Of a stretch of DNA of 5,809 bases, positions 1-5,809 are shown piece by piece. The notes under the pieces are model-generated. The model ran no database searches. It worked only from the letters and a program-made list of their open reading frames with translations, and was not told the DNA's origin. The translations under genes were made by a program, and so were the position numbers. The DNA is taken from assembly GCA_902783915.1 (NCBI GenBank), contig CACZSX010000091.1, positions 1 to 5,809 on the forward strand, written 5' to 3'. This stretch comes from an uncultured Erysipelotrichaceae bacterium (GTDB lineage: Bacteria; Bacillota_I; Bacilli_A; RF39; UBA660). Numbering within the stretch: position 1 is the first letter of the stretch; every line of letters starts with the position of its first letter.

Positions 1-38
1 GGATTATAACTAAACATTCCATTCTTGTATGAACTCAT
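1..38 (-). CDS. Start of a further gene, probable paralogue of the hydrolase gene's N-terminus (partial)
   Basis: Only the first 12 codons and part of the 13th are in the window. The readable N-terminus is MSSYKNGMFSYN, with a CC that would begin a Pro codon. The start is supported by AAAGGGTGAT just upstream of the ATG, at a normal distance, and by the 38-base gap after the hydrolase stop. The sequence around the start (AGGGTGATGTTATG) nearly matches that of the hydrolase gene (AGAGTGATATTATG). The N-termini also agree: G-x-x-F-x-Y-x-P in the hydrolase and N-G-M-F-x-Y-x-P here. I infer that this gene encodes another member of the same N-terminal family, but its function cannot be seen. Confidence 0.6.
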   Translation of the reverse strand, partial: MSSYKNGMFSYN

Positions 39-64
39 AACATCACCCTTTTCTTTTATATTCA

Positions 65-81
65 ATTATACTATAATTATA
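65..81 (-). promoter_or_regulatory. Possible internal promoter (-10 boxes) ahead of the left-edge gene
   Basis: Two exact TATAAT hexamers occur on the minus strand, at 70-65 and 81-76, in the AT-rich junction between the hydrolase stop and the next start. The left one would give a leader of about 20 bases containing the ribosome binding site. No good -35 box lies 16-18 bases upstream of either, and TATAAT is common by chance in DNA this AT-rich. This is a weak candidate for separate expression of the last gene. Confidence 0.22.
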
Positions 82-1294
82 ATTTCTCTGTTGGCGGAAC
101 AAAATCTAATTGTTCCAGTGTAACCGATTTAGTTTCAAATGGTCTTAATTGCGCGTACCAATTATTACTAAAATTGGGATTTTCTAGTTGTGCACTGATC
201 AAGTTAGCATCATTTTCTTTTTTATACGCACTATTCTCCATTACTTCTTTTCTTACATATATAGGACCGCTTGGCATTACAACTTCTTGACCTTTTTCAA
301 TACCAATCATATCATTTACTAGTTTATCATTTAATATGATATTAGCATCACCGTGAGTTGCACCCTCAACATAATATAATGCAACCTGGCCACCATTGGA
401 TTTTATTCCGTCGTAGTCTCCTTGAATATGACTATATGCTCCTGGATCTTTTGTTCCGACGAACATTGTAATTGCCGTACCACTTTCCGCTATTAGTTTT
501 CTATCTACCTCAATATTATTGGTATTAACATATCCACCCCACGTTACTGCTGTTGAAAAATAGTTTGGATAACTCTTCAAGTATTCAAATACGCCCATAG
601 CTCCAGCAGAATAACCTATGATGCTTACTCTATTATTATCTAATTTATATTCATCTATTAGTGCCTCACACGCAACTATTGTTGAATAAACTTTTCCATC
701 ACTTGATTTTGATAAAGCTCTACTATAATACTCAGTTTCAATAGCTTTACTTTGATTTGAAACTTCAGCCCATGATTTATCACTATTAGATATTGGTGTC
801 CATACTATTGCATTAATATTTTGTTTACATACGTTTATTGCATAAGGAAACCCTGTTCTTTTTTCATTTGGTCTATTATCACTACTCATTTCATAATAAC
901 CGCCTAAGTCTACAATTAATGGTAAATCTGCTGTAGAATTTTCATAACCATTCGGTATATACAAAAATCCTCGTTGGTCACCTTTGATTGTTAATTCATA
1001 TGTGCCTGCAGTATATAAATCTGTGCTACTACTCATAGTCTTAATGTATCCCTCAGCCGAATTTTTCATTTCTTCTATGGCACCAGTAATTCCAGCAGTA
1101 TTATTAGTAAGTGTTTCTATATCAGCCATTATATTAATAAACGTTGATGAATCAAATGATGACGGACAAGCTTTTTTTGCGCTACTAATCCCTAATTTTA
1201 ATTCATCGATATTTAGTTTTTTTGAAATACTTATAGCATAATCCATATTATCCGGGCTATACTTAAATACATTACCTTTACTTGAGTCAACCAT
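77..1294 (-). CDS. Alpha/beta-hydrolase (esterase-like) with N-terminal helical, type VII effector-like segment
   Basis: 405 residues. Residues about 15-90 lack a signal peptide and look like two amphipathic helices separated by a Pro/Ser turn near 44-50, as in WXG100/LXG-type export segments. Residues about 97-335 form a hydrolase domain of the esterase/feruloyl-esterase/PHB-depolymerase type. It has an oxyanion-like VDLGG at 128-132, a nucleophile elbow GYSAG at 227-231 (Ser229), an acid candidate Asp283 in GTKD, and His314 in GATHGD, in the expected order. A tail of about 65 residues follows. The seen triad supports ester hydrolysis; the substrate is unknown. The gene lies 18 bases after the hairpin-protein gene, with AGAGTGAT before its ATG, so the two are probably co-expressed. 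I infer a protein exported by a type VII-like route and acting outside the cell. A cytoplasmic esterase with an unrelated helical N-terminus is the main alternative. G+C is higher than in the transporter gene. Confidence 0.8.
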   Translation of the reverse strand: MVDSSKGNVFKYSPDNMDYAISISKKLNIDELKLGISSAKKACPSSFDSSTFINIMADIETLTNNTAGITGAIEEMKNSAEGYIKTMSSSTDLYTAGTYELTIKGDQRGFLYIPNGYENSTADLPLIVDLGGYYEMSSDNRPNEKRTGFPYAINVCKQNINAIVWTPISNSDKSWAEVSNQSKAIETEYYSRALSKSSDGKVYSTIVACEALIDEYKLDNNRVSIIGYSAGAMGVFEYLKSYPNYFSTAVTWGGYVNTNNIEVDRKLIAESGTAITMFVGTKDPGAYSHIQGDYDGIKSNGGQVALYYVEGATHGDANIILNDKLVNDMIGIEKGQEVVMPSGPIYVRKEVMENSAYKKENDANLISAQLENPNFSNNWYAQLRPFETKSVTLEQLDFVPPTEKL

Positions 1295-1312
1295 AATATC
1301 ACTCTTCCAATT

Positions 1313-1699
1313 TTATATATTAATTTGCGCTCTTATTTCATTATTTCTTTGTTCTAATTCTTTTATTTTTTTATTTACTTCTGCTATAACGCTCTCAACT
1401 GAAGATATACTAGTAGCAACTGAATTAGCATAATCATTAAGTTTTTCAATAGATGCTTCAAAACCAGAAAAACTAATAGCATTTAATGTGGCTTGATGAG
1501 TATTTTTTATATTTGTTTTAAAAGCATCTAAGCTTGATACTAATGATGAAAGAGCACCTTTAAATGAATTATATTCACTTAATAATGCTTTGTTTGAGTT
1601 ATATTCTGCAATCATCTTTGGATAAAAAACATTTTTATACCATGCTATCTGTTCTTCCCTTTTCTTTTCCTCTTCAGTCATGTTATTATTATCTGCCAT
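1313..1699 (-). CDS. Small helical-hairpin protein, WXG100/DUF5082-like, probable effector partner
   Basis: 128 residues, with no signal peptide and no Cys. The N-terminus is charged (EEEKKREEQ, 9-17). A long helix spans about 17-70, a short break FSG lies at 77-79, and a second helix follows at about 80-127, ending in a heptad-like coiled coil (KKIKELEQRNNEIRAQ, 110-125). The layout (coiled coil, aromatic-x-Gly turn, coiled coil) and the length resemble DUF5082/YwqH-type and other WXG100-superfamily proteins, with Phe in place of the usual Trp. This is a shape argument, not a sequence match. A strong ribosome binding site, AAGGAGGA at 1710-1703, overlaps the transporter's stop codon. The gene sits directly before the hydrolase gene, the order seen for small partner proteins of LXG effectors, so I infer that it binds or escorts the hydrolase for export. 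It could be an unrelated coiled-coil protein. Confidence 0.6.
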   Translation of the reverse strand: MADNNNMTEEEKKREEQIAWYKNVFYPKMIAEYNSNKALLSEYNSFKGALSSLVSSLDAFKTNIKNTHQATLNAISFSGFEASIEKLNDYANSVATSISSVESVIAEVNKKIKELEQRNNEIRAQINI

Positions 1700-1702
1700 A
1701 AT

Positions 1703-1710
1703 TCCTCCTT
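1703..1710 (-). promoter_or_regulatory. Strong ribosome binding site overlapping the transporter stop
   Basis: AAGGAGGA lies 3 bases before the start of the hairpin-protein gene, and its first two bases are part of the transporter's TAA. It is the best Shine-Dalgarno match in the window. It fixes the start at 1699 and suggests that this gene is translated more strongly than its upstream neighbour, as expected for a small abundant partner protein. Confidence 0.8.
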
Positions 1711-3250
1711 ATAATAATGGATTAACTCCTATACCTATAGGCACATTTAATATATACCAACATATTAATATTACTACCCAGAAAATTATAACTGCTAATA
1801 AATATGGAAATAGTAATCTATATGTATATCTTACTCCAATTGCTTCTTCTTGTTTATTGTATATTTGTAACATTCCGATTAATACTACAAAATATGGGAA
1901 GAATGGTGTAACTATATTTGTTACAGAATCTCCAGCCCTAAATATTAATTGTACAAATTCAGGACTCATATTTGATTTCATAAATATTGGTACAACTGAT
2001 GGCGCTAAAATTGACCATTTAAGTACCGCAGATGTTTGAAATATATTTACTAATAATACTAATATAAATAATAGTAATACTAATGGTATTCCAACAAATC
2101 CTGAAGATTCTATTATTTCTGCAATTTTTATTGTAAATACTGTACCTAAATTTGTTTTTTTAAATAGCGCTATTAATTGTGCTGCAAAGAAGAATAATAC
2201 TAATATACTACCTATATTATTTAATGAATCATATAAATATGTTGAAAAATCATTCTTTGTTTTAATAGTATTAGCAATTTTACCATATATCCATCCACAT
2301 ATTATTAATGTTACAGATATCATAAACGCTAATCCTTGTATTACATATGAATTACTACTAAATATTCTTCCATAAAAATCTGTTTCAGAATAATCTAATA
2401 ACAATCCAGATAACGGAGTACCAAGTGGTATTAACATATACACAAAGAATAATATTGCTAAAAATGCAAATCCAAGTGCATATCTTAATCCTTTTTTATC
2501 ATTTTTAGATAATGGCTGTTCATCTATAAATTCATCTATTTTGTATTTTTTTGCTTTCTTAACAGTAAATTTTTCTGTTATAAATGCTATTAACAATGCC
2601 ATTAAAACAGAACATATTATTGTAAAAAATATATTACCTGTTATATTAACTTGATATGTTTTATCTATTAACTTTGATGATATATTAGTTAATTCAAATA
2701 AATTATAATCCATTTGAGTAATCATCACATTTATACCATACCCTGCTGTAATAGCAGCAAACGAAGATATTATTCCTATTATTGGATTCCTATTATTTGC
2801 CAAAAATATTATTGCTGCTAATGGTACTACAAGAACAAATCCAATATCACCTATTATAGTAGACATTATAGATATCAATGCTATTATAAAAGATAACCAA
2901 AATTTATTTACTTTCCTATTTTTACTAGCAAACATTGCTTTAAATAATCCTGCTTTTTCAGCAAAGCCTATACCTATCATTGAGAATAAAAACATTACTA
3001 ATGGTGTGAATGACATAAATGTTGTTAATACATTACCTATTAAATATCTTGCACCTTCTCTTGAAAATAAAGATTCAACTGATACTAATGTACTATCCAT
3101 ATTACCTGTAATATTATTTATTTTTGAATATGTCCCTTCCCAATTTAATAATGATCCAATAACACTTAGTAGTACAACTAAAACAATAAGTGTCATCAAA
3201 AATAATATCGCATTATTCAACCAACTCTTTCTTTCTTTTTTTGTATCCAT
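1709..3250 (-). CDS. AbgT-family membrane transporter
   Basis: 513 residues and strongly hydrophobic, close to the family's usual length of about 500. Hydrophobic segments fall near 14-34, 74-96, 118-150, 156-178, 205-225, 257-275, 303-322, 344-364, 385-405, 408-424, 445-462 and 480-502. Family signatures are visible: GDIGFVLVVPLAAIIF (134-149), NPIIGI (155-160), KWSILAPSVVPIF (411-423) and RAGDSVTNIVTPFFPY (438-453). Asn402, Trp412, Pro430, Arg438 and Asp441 keep the spacing I recall for substrate-site residues of the AbgT homologue YdaH. Known members import p-aminobenzoyl-glutamate or export sulfonamides, usually with cation or proton coupling; the substrate here is inferred only to family level. 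The start codon overlaps the preceding stop as TAATG with no clear Shine-Dalgarno, so translation is probably coupled to the DUF951 gene. Why a transporter follows parAB is unclear. Confidence 0.92.
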   Translation of the reverse strand: MDTKKERKSWLNNAILFLMTLIVLVVLLSVIGSLLNWEGTYSKINNITGNMDSTLVSVESLFSREGARYLIGNVLTTFMSFTPLVMFLFSMIGIGFAEKAGLFKAMFASKNRKVNKFWLSFIIALISIMSTIIGDIGFVLVVPLAAIIFLANNRNPIIGIISSFAAITAGYGINVMITQMDYNLFELTNISSKLIDKTYQVNITGNIFFTIICSVLMALLIAFITEKFTVKKAKKYKIDEFIDEQPLSKNDKKGLRYALGFAFLAILFFVYMLIPLGTPLSGLLLDYSETDFYGRIFSSNSYVIQGLAFMISVTLIICGWIYGKIANTIKTKNDFSTYLYDSLNNIGSILVLFFFAAQLIALFKKTNLGTVFTIKIAEIIESSGFVGIPLVLLLFILVLLVNIFQTSAVLKWSILAPSVVPIFMKSNMSPEFVQLIFRAGDSVTNIVTPFFPYFVVLIGMLQIYNKQEEAIGVRYTYRLLFPYLLAVIIFWVVILICWYILNVPIGIGVNPLL

Positions 3251-3432
3251 TATAATTCAACTACTTTCTTAAGTTTTTTTTCAAAATCCAAACTACTAAG
3301 CATAATTTCTCTATTACACTTTGTACATTTTATTTTAATATCTACACCTATTCTTGTTATTTTCCATAAGTTTTCACCGCAAGGATGAGTCTTTTTCATA
3401 ATAACTAAACTACCTAATTTGTATTCTTTCAT
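3250..3432 (-). CDS. DUF951 family small protein
   Basis: 60 residues from the ATG at 3432. A TTG at 3444 would add four residues and overlap parB, but the ATG has GAGGA at a normal distance and gives the usual length and N-terminus of the family (M-x-x-Y-x-x-G). The signature KKTHPCG at 13-19 and the pair K-C-T-K-C-N at 35-40 are visible. Cys18, Cys36 and Cys39 may bind a metal or stabilise a small beta fold. DUF951 proteins are widespread in Bacillota, often beside spo0J/parB and ychF. Their role is not established; a nucleic-acid-binding function is sometimes supposed. The gene starts one base after the parB stop and shares a base with the transporter start, so it is an internal cistron of the operon. 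Confidence 0.9.
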   Translation of the reverse strand: MKEYKLGSLVIMKKTHPCGENLWKITRIGVDIKIKCTKCNREIMLSSLDFEKKLKKVVEL

Positions 3433-3433
3433 A

Positions 3434-4312
3434 TTAATCCTCAATACCTAAATCAAATAATTCAATTATTCTATTTAAATCATTAATTGAAGAATAATTA
3501 ATTACTATCTTACCATTTACTATTTTAACTTTAGTGCCCAACTTTTCTTCTAAAGCTTCTTCAAGGTATTTATATTCATCATTTTTAGGCTGTCTTTTTA
3601 TTTCAATATTTCTTTTATAGTTAGAATTAACCATATTTTCTAATTCTCTTACACTTATATTCTCTTTTAATATTTTATCTGCAAAATTATTTATATCTTC
3701 TACGTTTTCTAATTTACTAAGTACTCTAGCATGACCCATAGATATTTCGTTTTTTAATATCATATCTTGCACTTTAGCTGGTAATCTTAGTAATCCTATC
3801 ATATTAGTAATATGACTTCTACTTTTACCTATCTTTTTTGCTAATTCATCCTGAGTAATTTGTAAAGCATTAATTATATCTTTATATGCATTTGCTTCCT
3901 CAATAGCTGTTAAGTTCTCTCTTTGTAGATTTTCTAATAATGCAATCTGCATCATTTGTTCATCAGAAAAATCTCTTACTATTGCCGGTATTTTAGTAAG
4001 TCCTGCCATACGACTAGCTTTTACTCTTCTTTCACCAGCAATTATATCATATCCTCTTAAACTCTTTTTTACAATTATAGGTTGGAATACTCCATATACC
4101 TTAATTGAATCACATAATTCTTTTAATGATTCCTCGTCAAATACTTTTCTTGGTTGATATGGATTTGATCTAAGTAAAGATAAATCAATATCAACTATTT
4201 CATCTTTTGATGCATCTTCTAATATTCTATTTTCAATCTTTTCTAATTCCAAACTTTCCGAATTGAATAATTCTTCTAAACCCCTACCAAGTGCTTTTCT
4301 TCTATTTTCCAT
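3434..4312 (-). CDS. parB: Chromosome-partitioning protein ParB (Spo0J family)
   Basis: 292 residues, normal for chromosomal ParB. The N-terminal ParA-stimulating motif KALGRGLEELF is at 6-16. The ParB/sulfiredoxin-like CTPase domain starts near 40, with NPYQPRKVFDEESLKEL at 50-66, the GERR box at 93-96 and ENLQRENL at 127-134, both involved in CTP binding. The helix-turn-helix for parS is at about 151-172 (Q-I-T-Q-D-E-L-A-K-K-I-G-K-S), followed by SMGHARVL at 191-198. The C-terminal 45 or so residues form the dimerisation domain. By family knowledge it loads at parS, slides as a CTP clamp, recruits SMC and stimulates ParA ATPase. The start overlaps the end of parA by 11 bases and AGGAAGTGAT precedes it, so expression is coupled. 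It is closer to Spo0J than to Noc, given the adjacent parA and the intact LGRGL motif. Confidence 0.97.
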   Translation of the reverse strand: MENRRKALGRGLEELFNSESLELEKIENRILEDASKDEIVDIDLSLLRSNPYQPRKVFDEESLKELCDSIKVYGVFQPIIVKKSLRGYDIIAGERRVKASRMAGLTKIPAIVRDFSDEQMMQIALLENLQRENLTAIEEANAYKDIINALQITQDELAKKIGKSRSHITNMIGLLRLPAKVQDMILKNEISMGHARVLSKLENVEDINNFADKILKENISVRELENMVNSNYKRNIEIKRQPKNDEYKYLEEALEEKLGTKVKIVNGKIVINYSSINDLNRIIELFDLGIED

Positions 4313-5087
4313 TTCTCATAATCACTTCCTTTGCAAGATTTAAATAAGCTTGTGTACCTTTGCTATCTTTATCATATATATGTATTGGTTTACCATGACT
4401 AGGAGCTTCTGATAATTTTACTAGTCTTGGTATTATAGTATCATATACTCTTTCCTTAAAATAACTTCTTATTTCAGTAACAACTTCTATTCCAAGTTTA
4501 GTTCTTAAATCTAACATTGTAAGAAGTACTCCTTCTATATCTAATCTTGGATTCAAATTCTTTTGTACAAGCATTATTGTATTTAGAAGTTGCATTATAC
4601 CTTCTAATGCGAAAAATTCACATTGTACTGGTATTATTACTGAATCAGATGCAGTAAGTGCATTTGTTGTAAGTATCCCTAAAGATGGAGGACAGTCTAT
4701 AATAATATAATCATATTTATCTTTTATTTTTGTTAAATGCTTTTTTAATTGTGCATTTTTTATAAAATCTGGTTCTCTATTACTTCTATCAATTAATTCT
4801 ATGTCTATACCTGCTAAATTAATTGTTGAAGATATTACACTTAAGTTTTTAAATTTTGTCCTTTCAATTGAATCTTCTATATCAACTCTATCAAGTAATA
4901 CATCATATATTGAATATCTAGAATCACCTTTATCAATACCAATGCCAGTTGATGCATTTCCTTGAGGGTCTAAATCTATAAGTAATGTTTTTCTATCATA
5001 ATATCCTAATGCTGCTGCTAAATTTATACTAGTAGTAGTTTTACCAACTCCACCTTTTTGATTAACTAATGATATTATTTTGCCCAT
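4302..5087 (-). CDS. parA: Chromosome-partitioning ATPase ParA (Soj family)
   Basis: 261 residues, typical of short chromosomal Soj proteins that lack an N-terminal regulatory domain. The deviant Walker A box KGGVGKTT is at 11-18, with signature Lys11 and Lys16. Walker A' DLDPQGNASTG is at 38-48, with catalytic Asp40. Walker B YIIIDCPPSLG is at 127-137. The family segment IPRLVKLSEAPSHGKPI is at 219-235 and includes basic residues used for non-specific DNA binding. The protein forms ATP-bound dimers on the nucleoid, and ParB triggers hydrolysis to move or separate origins; in Bacilli it also tunes DnaA. It is the first gene of the tight leftward group, with AGAGG about ten bases before the ATG. 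No residue I checked is missing. Confidence 0.97.
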   Translation of the reverse strand: MGKIISLVNQKGGVGKTTTSINLAAALGYYDRKTLLIDLDPQGNASTGIGIDKGDSRYSIYDVLLDRVDIEDSIERTKFKNLSVISSTINLAGIDIELIDRSNREPDFIKNAQLKKHLTKIKDKYDYIIIDCPPSLGILTTNALTASDSVIIPVQCEFFALEGIMQLLNTIMLVQKNLNPRLDIEGVLLTMLDLRTKLGIEVVTEIRSYFKERVYDTIIPRLVKLSEAPSHGKPIHIYDKDSKGTQAYLNLAKEVIMRNGK

Positions 5088-5102
5088 ACAACCACGTCCT
5101 CT

Positions 5103-5165
5103 AAATCATTTAATTCTCTATATATAATGATATCAAAAATATAAGTTTTTTTAAAGTGATTTTAT
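5103..5165 (-). promoter_or_regulatory. Probable promoter region of the parA operon
   Basis: The gap between the terminator and parA must hold the operon's promoter if the terminator works. On the minus strand it has a TATATA box at 5124-5119, but no well-spaced -35 box. TTGATA at 5136-5131 is too close, and TTGCTA further upstream is too far from a good -10. I can place the promoter in this stretch but not name its boxes. No parS-like palindrome is present. Confidence 0.25.
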
Positions 5166-5175
5166 AGCAATATTT

Positions 5176-5209
5176 AAAAAAGGATGTATGGTTTTAAACA
5201 AACATCCTT
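5176..5209 (-). terminator. Rho-independent terminator of the cysteine-rich gene
   Basis: On the minus strand AAGGATGT (5209-5202) pairs perfectly with ACATCCTT (5187-5180) across a 14-base loop. The second arm runs into a T tract (six T in a row, 5181-5176). It begins 26 bases after the stop of the cysteine-rich gene. It separates that gene from the parA operon. On the plus strand the tail is less T-rich, so leftward termination is the main reading. Confidence 0.85.
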
Positions 5210-5235
5210 AATAATTTTATTTATAATAAGTTAGA

Positions 5236-5809
5236 TTAACAAGTTGCATTAACATACTTATAACATGTTGTTCCACTTTTTGTATATCCAGAAGGGCAAG
5301 AATATGTATAAGTACCAAAGCAATAGTTAGAAGTGTCACCATATCCTGAGAATACTTTACCAACACAAGTAGATCCAGTGAAAGAACTATGTGCATAGCA
5401 ATCATAACTACTAGTATAGTAACCAAAGTTAAGTGATGAGGAATGCATATCTCTTGAACCACTAGGACAACTTGCAGTTGCTGTAGTAGTAATCTTACAT
5501 TTACCCTGGCTGCTATCATATGTTCCTTGAGAACATGAAGTACATAATACGCATGTATTACTATTTATCTTATATCCTGAAGCACATGTTGCTATTGTAC
5601 ATCCTGATGACCATGTTGATACATGGGCATTATTACTACATGTACTACAACTTGTTGATGTATTTCCCGCTGTTGTTGTTGTGCCCGCTGCACATGCTGC
5701 ACAATTATTTCCACTTCTATAATATCCTGCATTACATTTTGCTGCTGTACATGTTGCTGTAGTACTCCATGTATGTATTCCTGTACTATTTGTACATGCT
5801 GTAGTACAA
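5236..5809 (-). CDS. Cysteine-rich repeat protein, probably secreted or surface-exposed (5' end outside window)
   Basis: The frame is open from the window edge to TAA at 5238-5236, giving 190 visible C-terminal residues. The ATG at 5448 is internal, because the frame continues without stops far upstream of it. There are 21 Cys in 190 residues, plus many Thr, Ser, Gly, Asn and Ala and few charged residues. Two repeats of about 36-39 residues with aligned Cys, a T-W-S triplet and a C-x-x-G-Y motif lie at the right. The C-terminal 70 residues are richer in Tyr and Ser and end with a related CPSGYTKSGTTC and then NATC. The spacing recalls eukaryote-like TNFR/EGF/ephrin-type Cys-rich modules found in large surface proteins of gut bacteria; this is a resemblance only. 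No LPxTG motif, membrane anchor or catalytic domain is visible. The signal peptide, if any, would be outside the window. Function unknown. Confidence 0.8.
   Translation of the reverse strand, partial: CTTACTNSTGIHTWSTTATCTAAKCNAGYYRSGNNCAACAAGTTTTAGNTSTSCSTCSNNAHVSTWSSGCTIATCASGYKINSNTCVLCTSCSQGTYDSSQGKCKITTTATASCPSGSRDMHSSSLNFGYYTSSYDCYAHSSFTGSTCVGKVFSGYGDTSNYCFGTYTYSCPSGYTKSGTTCYKYVNATC
5542..5649 (-). repeat. Cys-rich repeat unit, downstream copy
   Basis: 36 codons with the pattern C-x2-C-x8-W-x3-C-x4-C-x2-GY-x5-C-x2-C. It includes S-T-W-S-S-G-C and CASGYKINSNTC. It aligns with the upstream copy with about three residues of length difference, and a 14-residue Thr/Gly-rich linker separates the two. 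Confidence 0.65.
5692..5808 (-). repeat. Cys-rich repeat unit, upstream copy
   Basis: 39 codons with the pattern C-x3-C-x8-W-x5-C-x4-C-x2-GY-x5-C-x2-C. It includes H-T-W-S-T-T-A-T-C and CNAGYYRSGNNC. The Cys, Trp and Gly-Tyr positions match the downstream copy. The repeat array probably continues beyond the window, so the protein may be long. Confidence 0.6.

Noticed and set aside
984..3272. Plus-strand reading frames at 984-1241, 1680-2039 and 3006-3272.
   Set aside because: They lie antisense to the well-supported hydrolase and AbgT genes, with no motifs or ribosome binding sites. AT-rich coding DNA gives such shadows.
3433..3444. TTG at 3444 as the start of the DUF951 gene.
   Set aside because: The ATG at 3432 has a better-placed GAGGA site and matches the family's usual N-terminus and length.
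5088..5100. CCACGTCC upstream of parA as a possible parS site.
   Set aside because: It shares five bases of the CACGTG core, but the flanks do not form the TGTTTCACGTGAAACA palindrome. TGTTCCAC near 5268 is likewise only a half-site, inside a coding region. No convincing parS was found.
5236..5448. A separate 70-residue Cys-containing protein starting at the ATG at 5448.
   Set aside because: The same frame stays open without a stop from 5448 to the window edge and carries matching Cys-rich repeats, so the ATG is an internal Met codon of a longer gene.
5217..5762. Other-frame reading frames here, at 5217-5519 on the minus strand and 5520-5762 on the plus strand.
   Set aside because: Their Leu/Tyr/Met-rich or Val/Leu-rich low-complexity sequences are frame shadows of the repetitive Cys/Thr codons. 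They have no ribosome binding site or family features.
1..5809. Mycoplasma-type genetic code (TGA read as Trp), considered because no gene here ends in TGA.
   Set aside because: All genes are full length under the standard code, with TGG for Trp and no in-frame TGA. Avoidance of TGA stops is expected at this base composition with seven genes.

Overview
The window is about 70-75% A+T and every gene I can support lies on the minus strand, so it reads from right to left. The composition, strong GGAGG-type ribosome binding sites, a Soj/Spo0J-type ParA-ParB pair, a DUF951 protein and a type VII-like partner/effector pair suggest a low-GC member of the Bacillota, such as an uncultured gut Bacilli or Mollicutes-like lineage. 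Reading frames use TGG for Trp, and the seven visible stops are six TAA and one TAG. Nothing requires an altered genetic code.

Region by region: (1) 5236-5809 is the 3' end of a gene for a cysteine-rich repeat protein of surface-protein type, open through the window edge and followed by a clear rho-independent terminator (5176-5209). (2) A 148-base AT-rich gap (5088-5235) holds that terminator and presumably the promoter of the next transcription unit. (3) parA, parB and a small DUF951 gene follow with an 11-base overlap and then a 1-base gap. (4) An AbgT-family transporter gene starts inside the DUF951 stop codon (TAATG). (5) Nine bases further on comes a 128-residue helical-hairpin protein resembling WXG100/DUF5082-type proteins, then a 405-residue protein joining a helical N-terminal segment to an alpha/beta-hydrolase domain. 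(6) At the left edge the first 12 codons of another gene are visible. Its ribosome binding site and N-terminus resemble those of the hydrolase gene.

From parA to the left edge the spacing is so tight that one transcript is likely, although an internal promoter may lie ahead of the last gene. The parA-parB-DUF951 part is an ordinary origin-region housekeeping block. The transporter and the hairpin/hydrolase genes look like accessory cargo placed behind it. The most interesting part is the left third: a possible type VII-like secreted esterase with its small partner, followed by a second gene sharing the same N-terminal start, which suggests a tandem effector family. The cysteine-rich protein at the right edge is the second point of interest. 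I found no tRNA, rRNA, CRISPR array, insertion sequence or convincing parS site.
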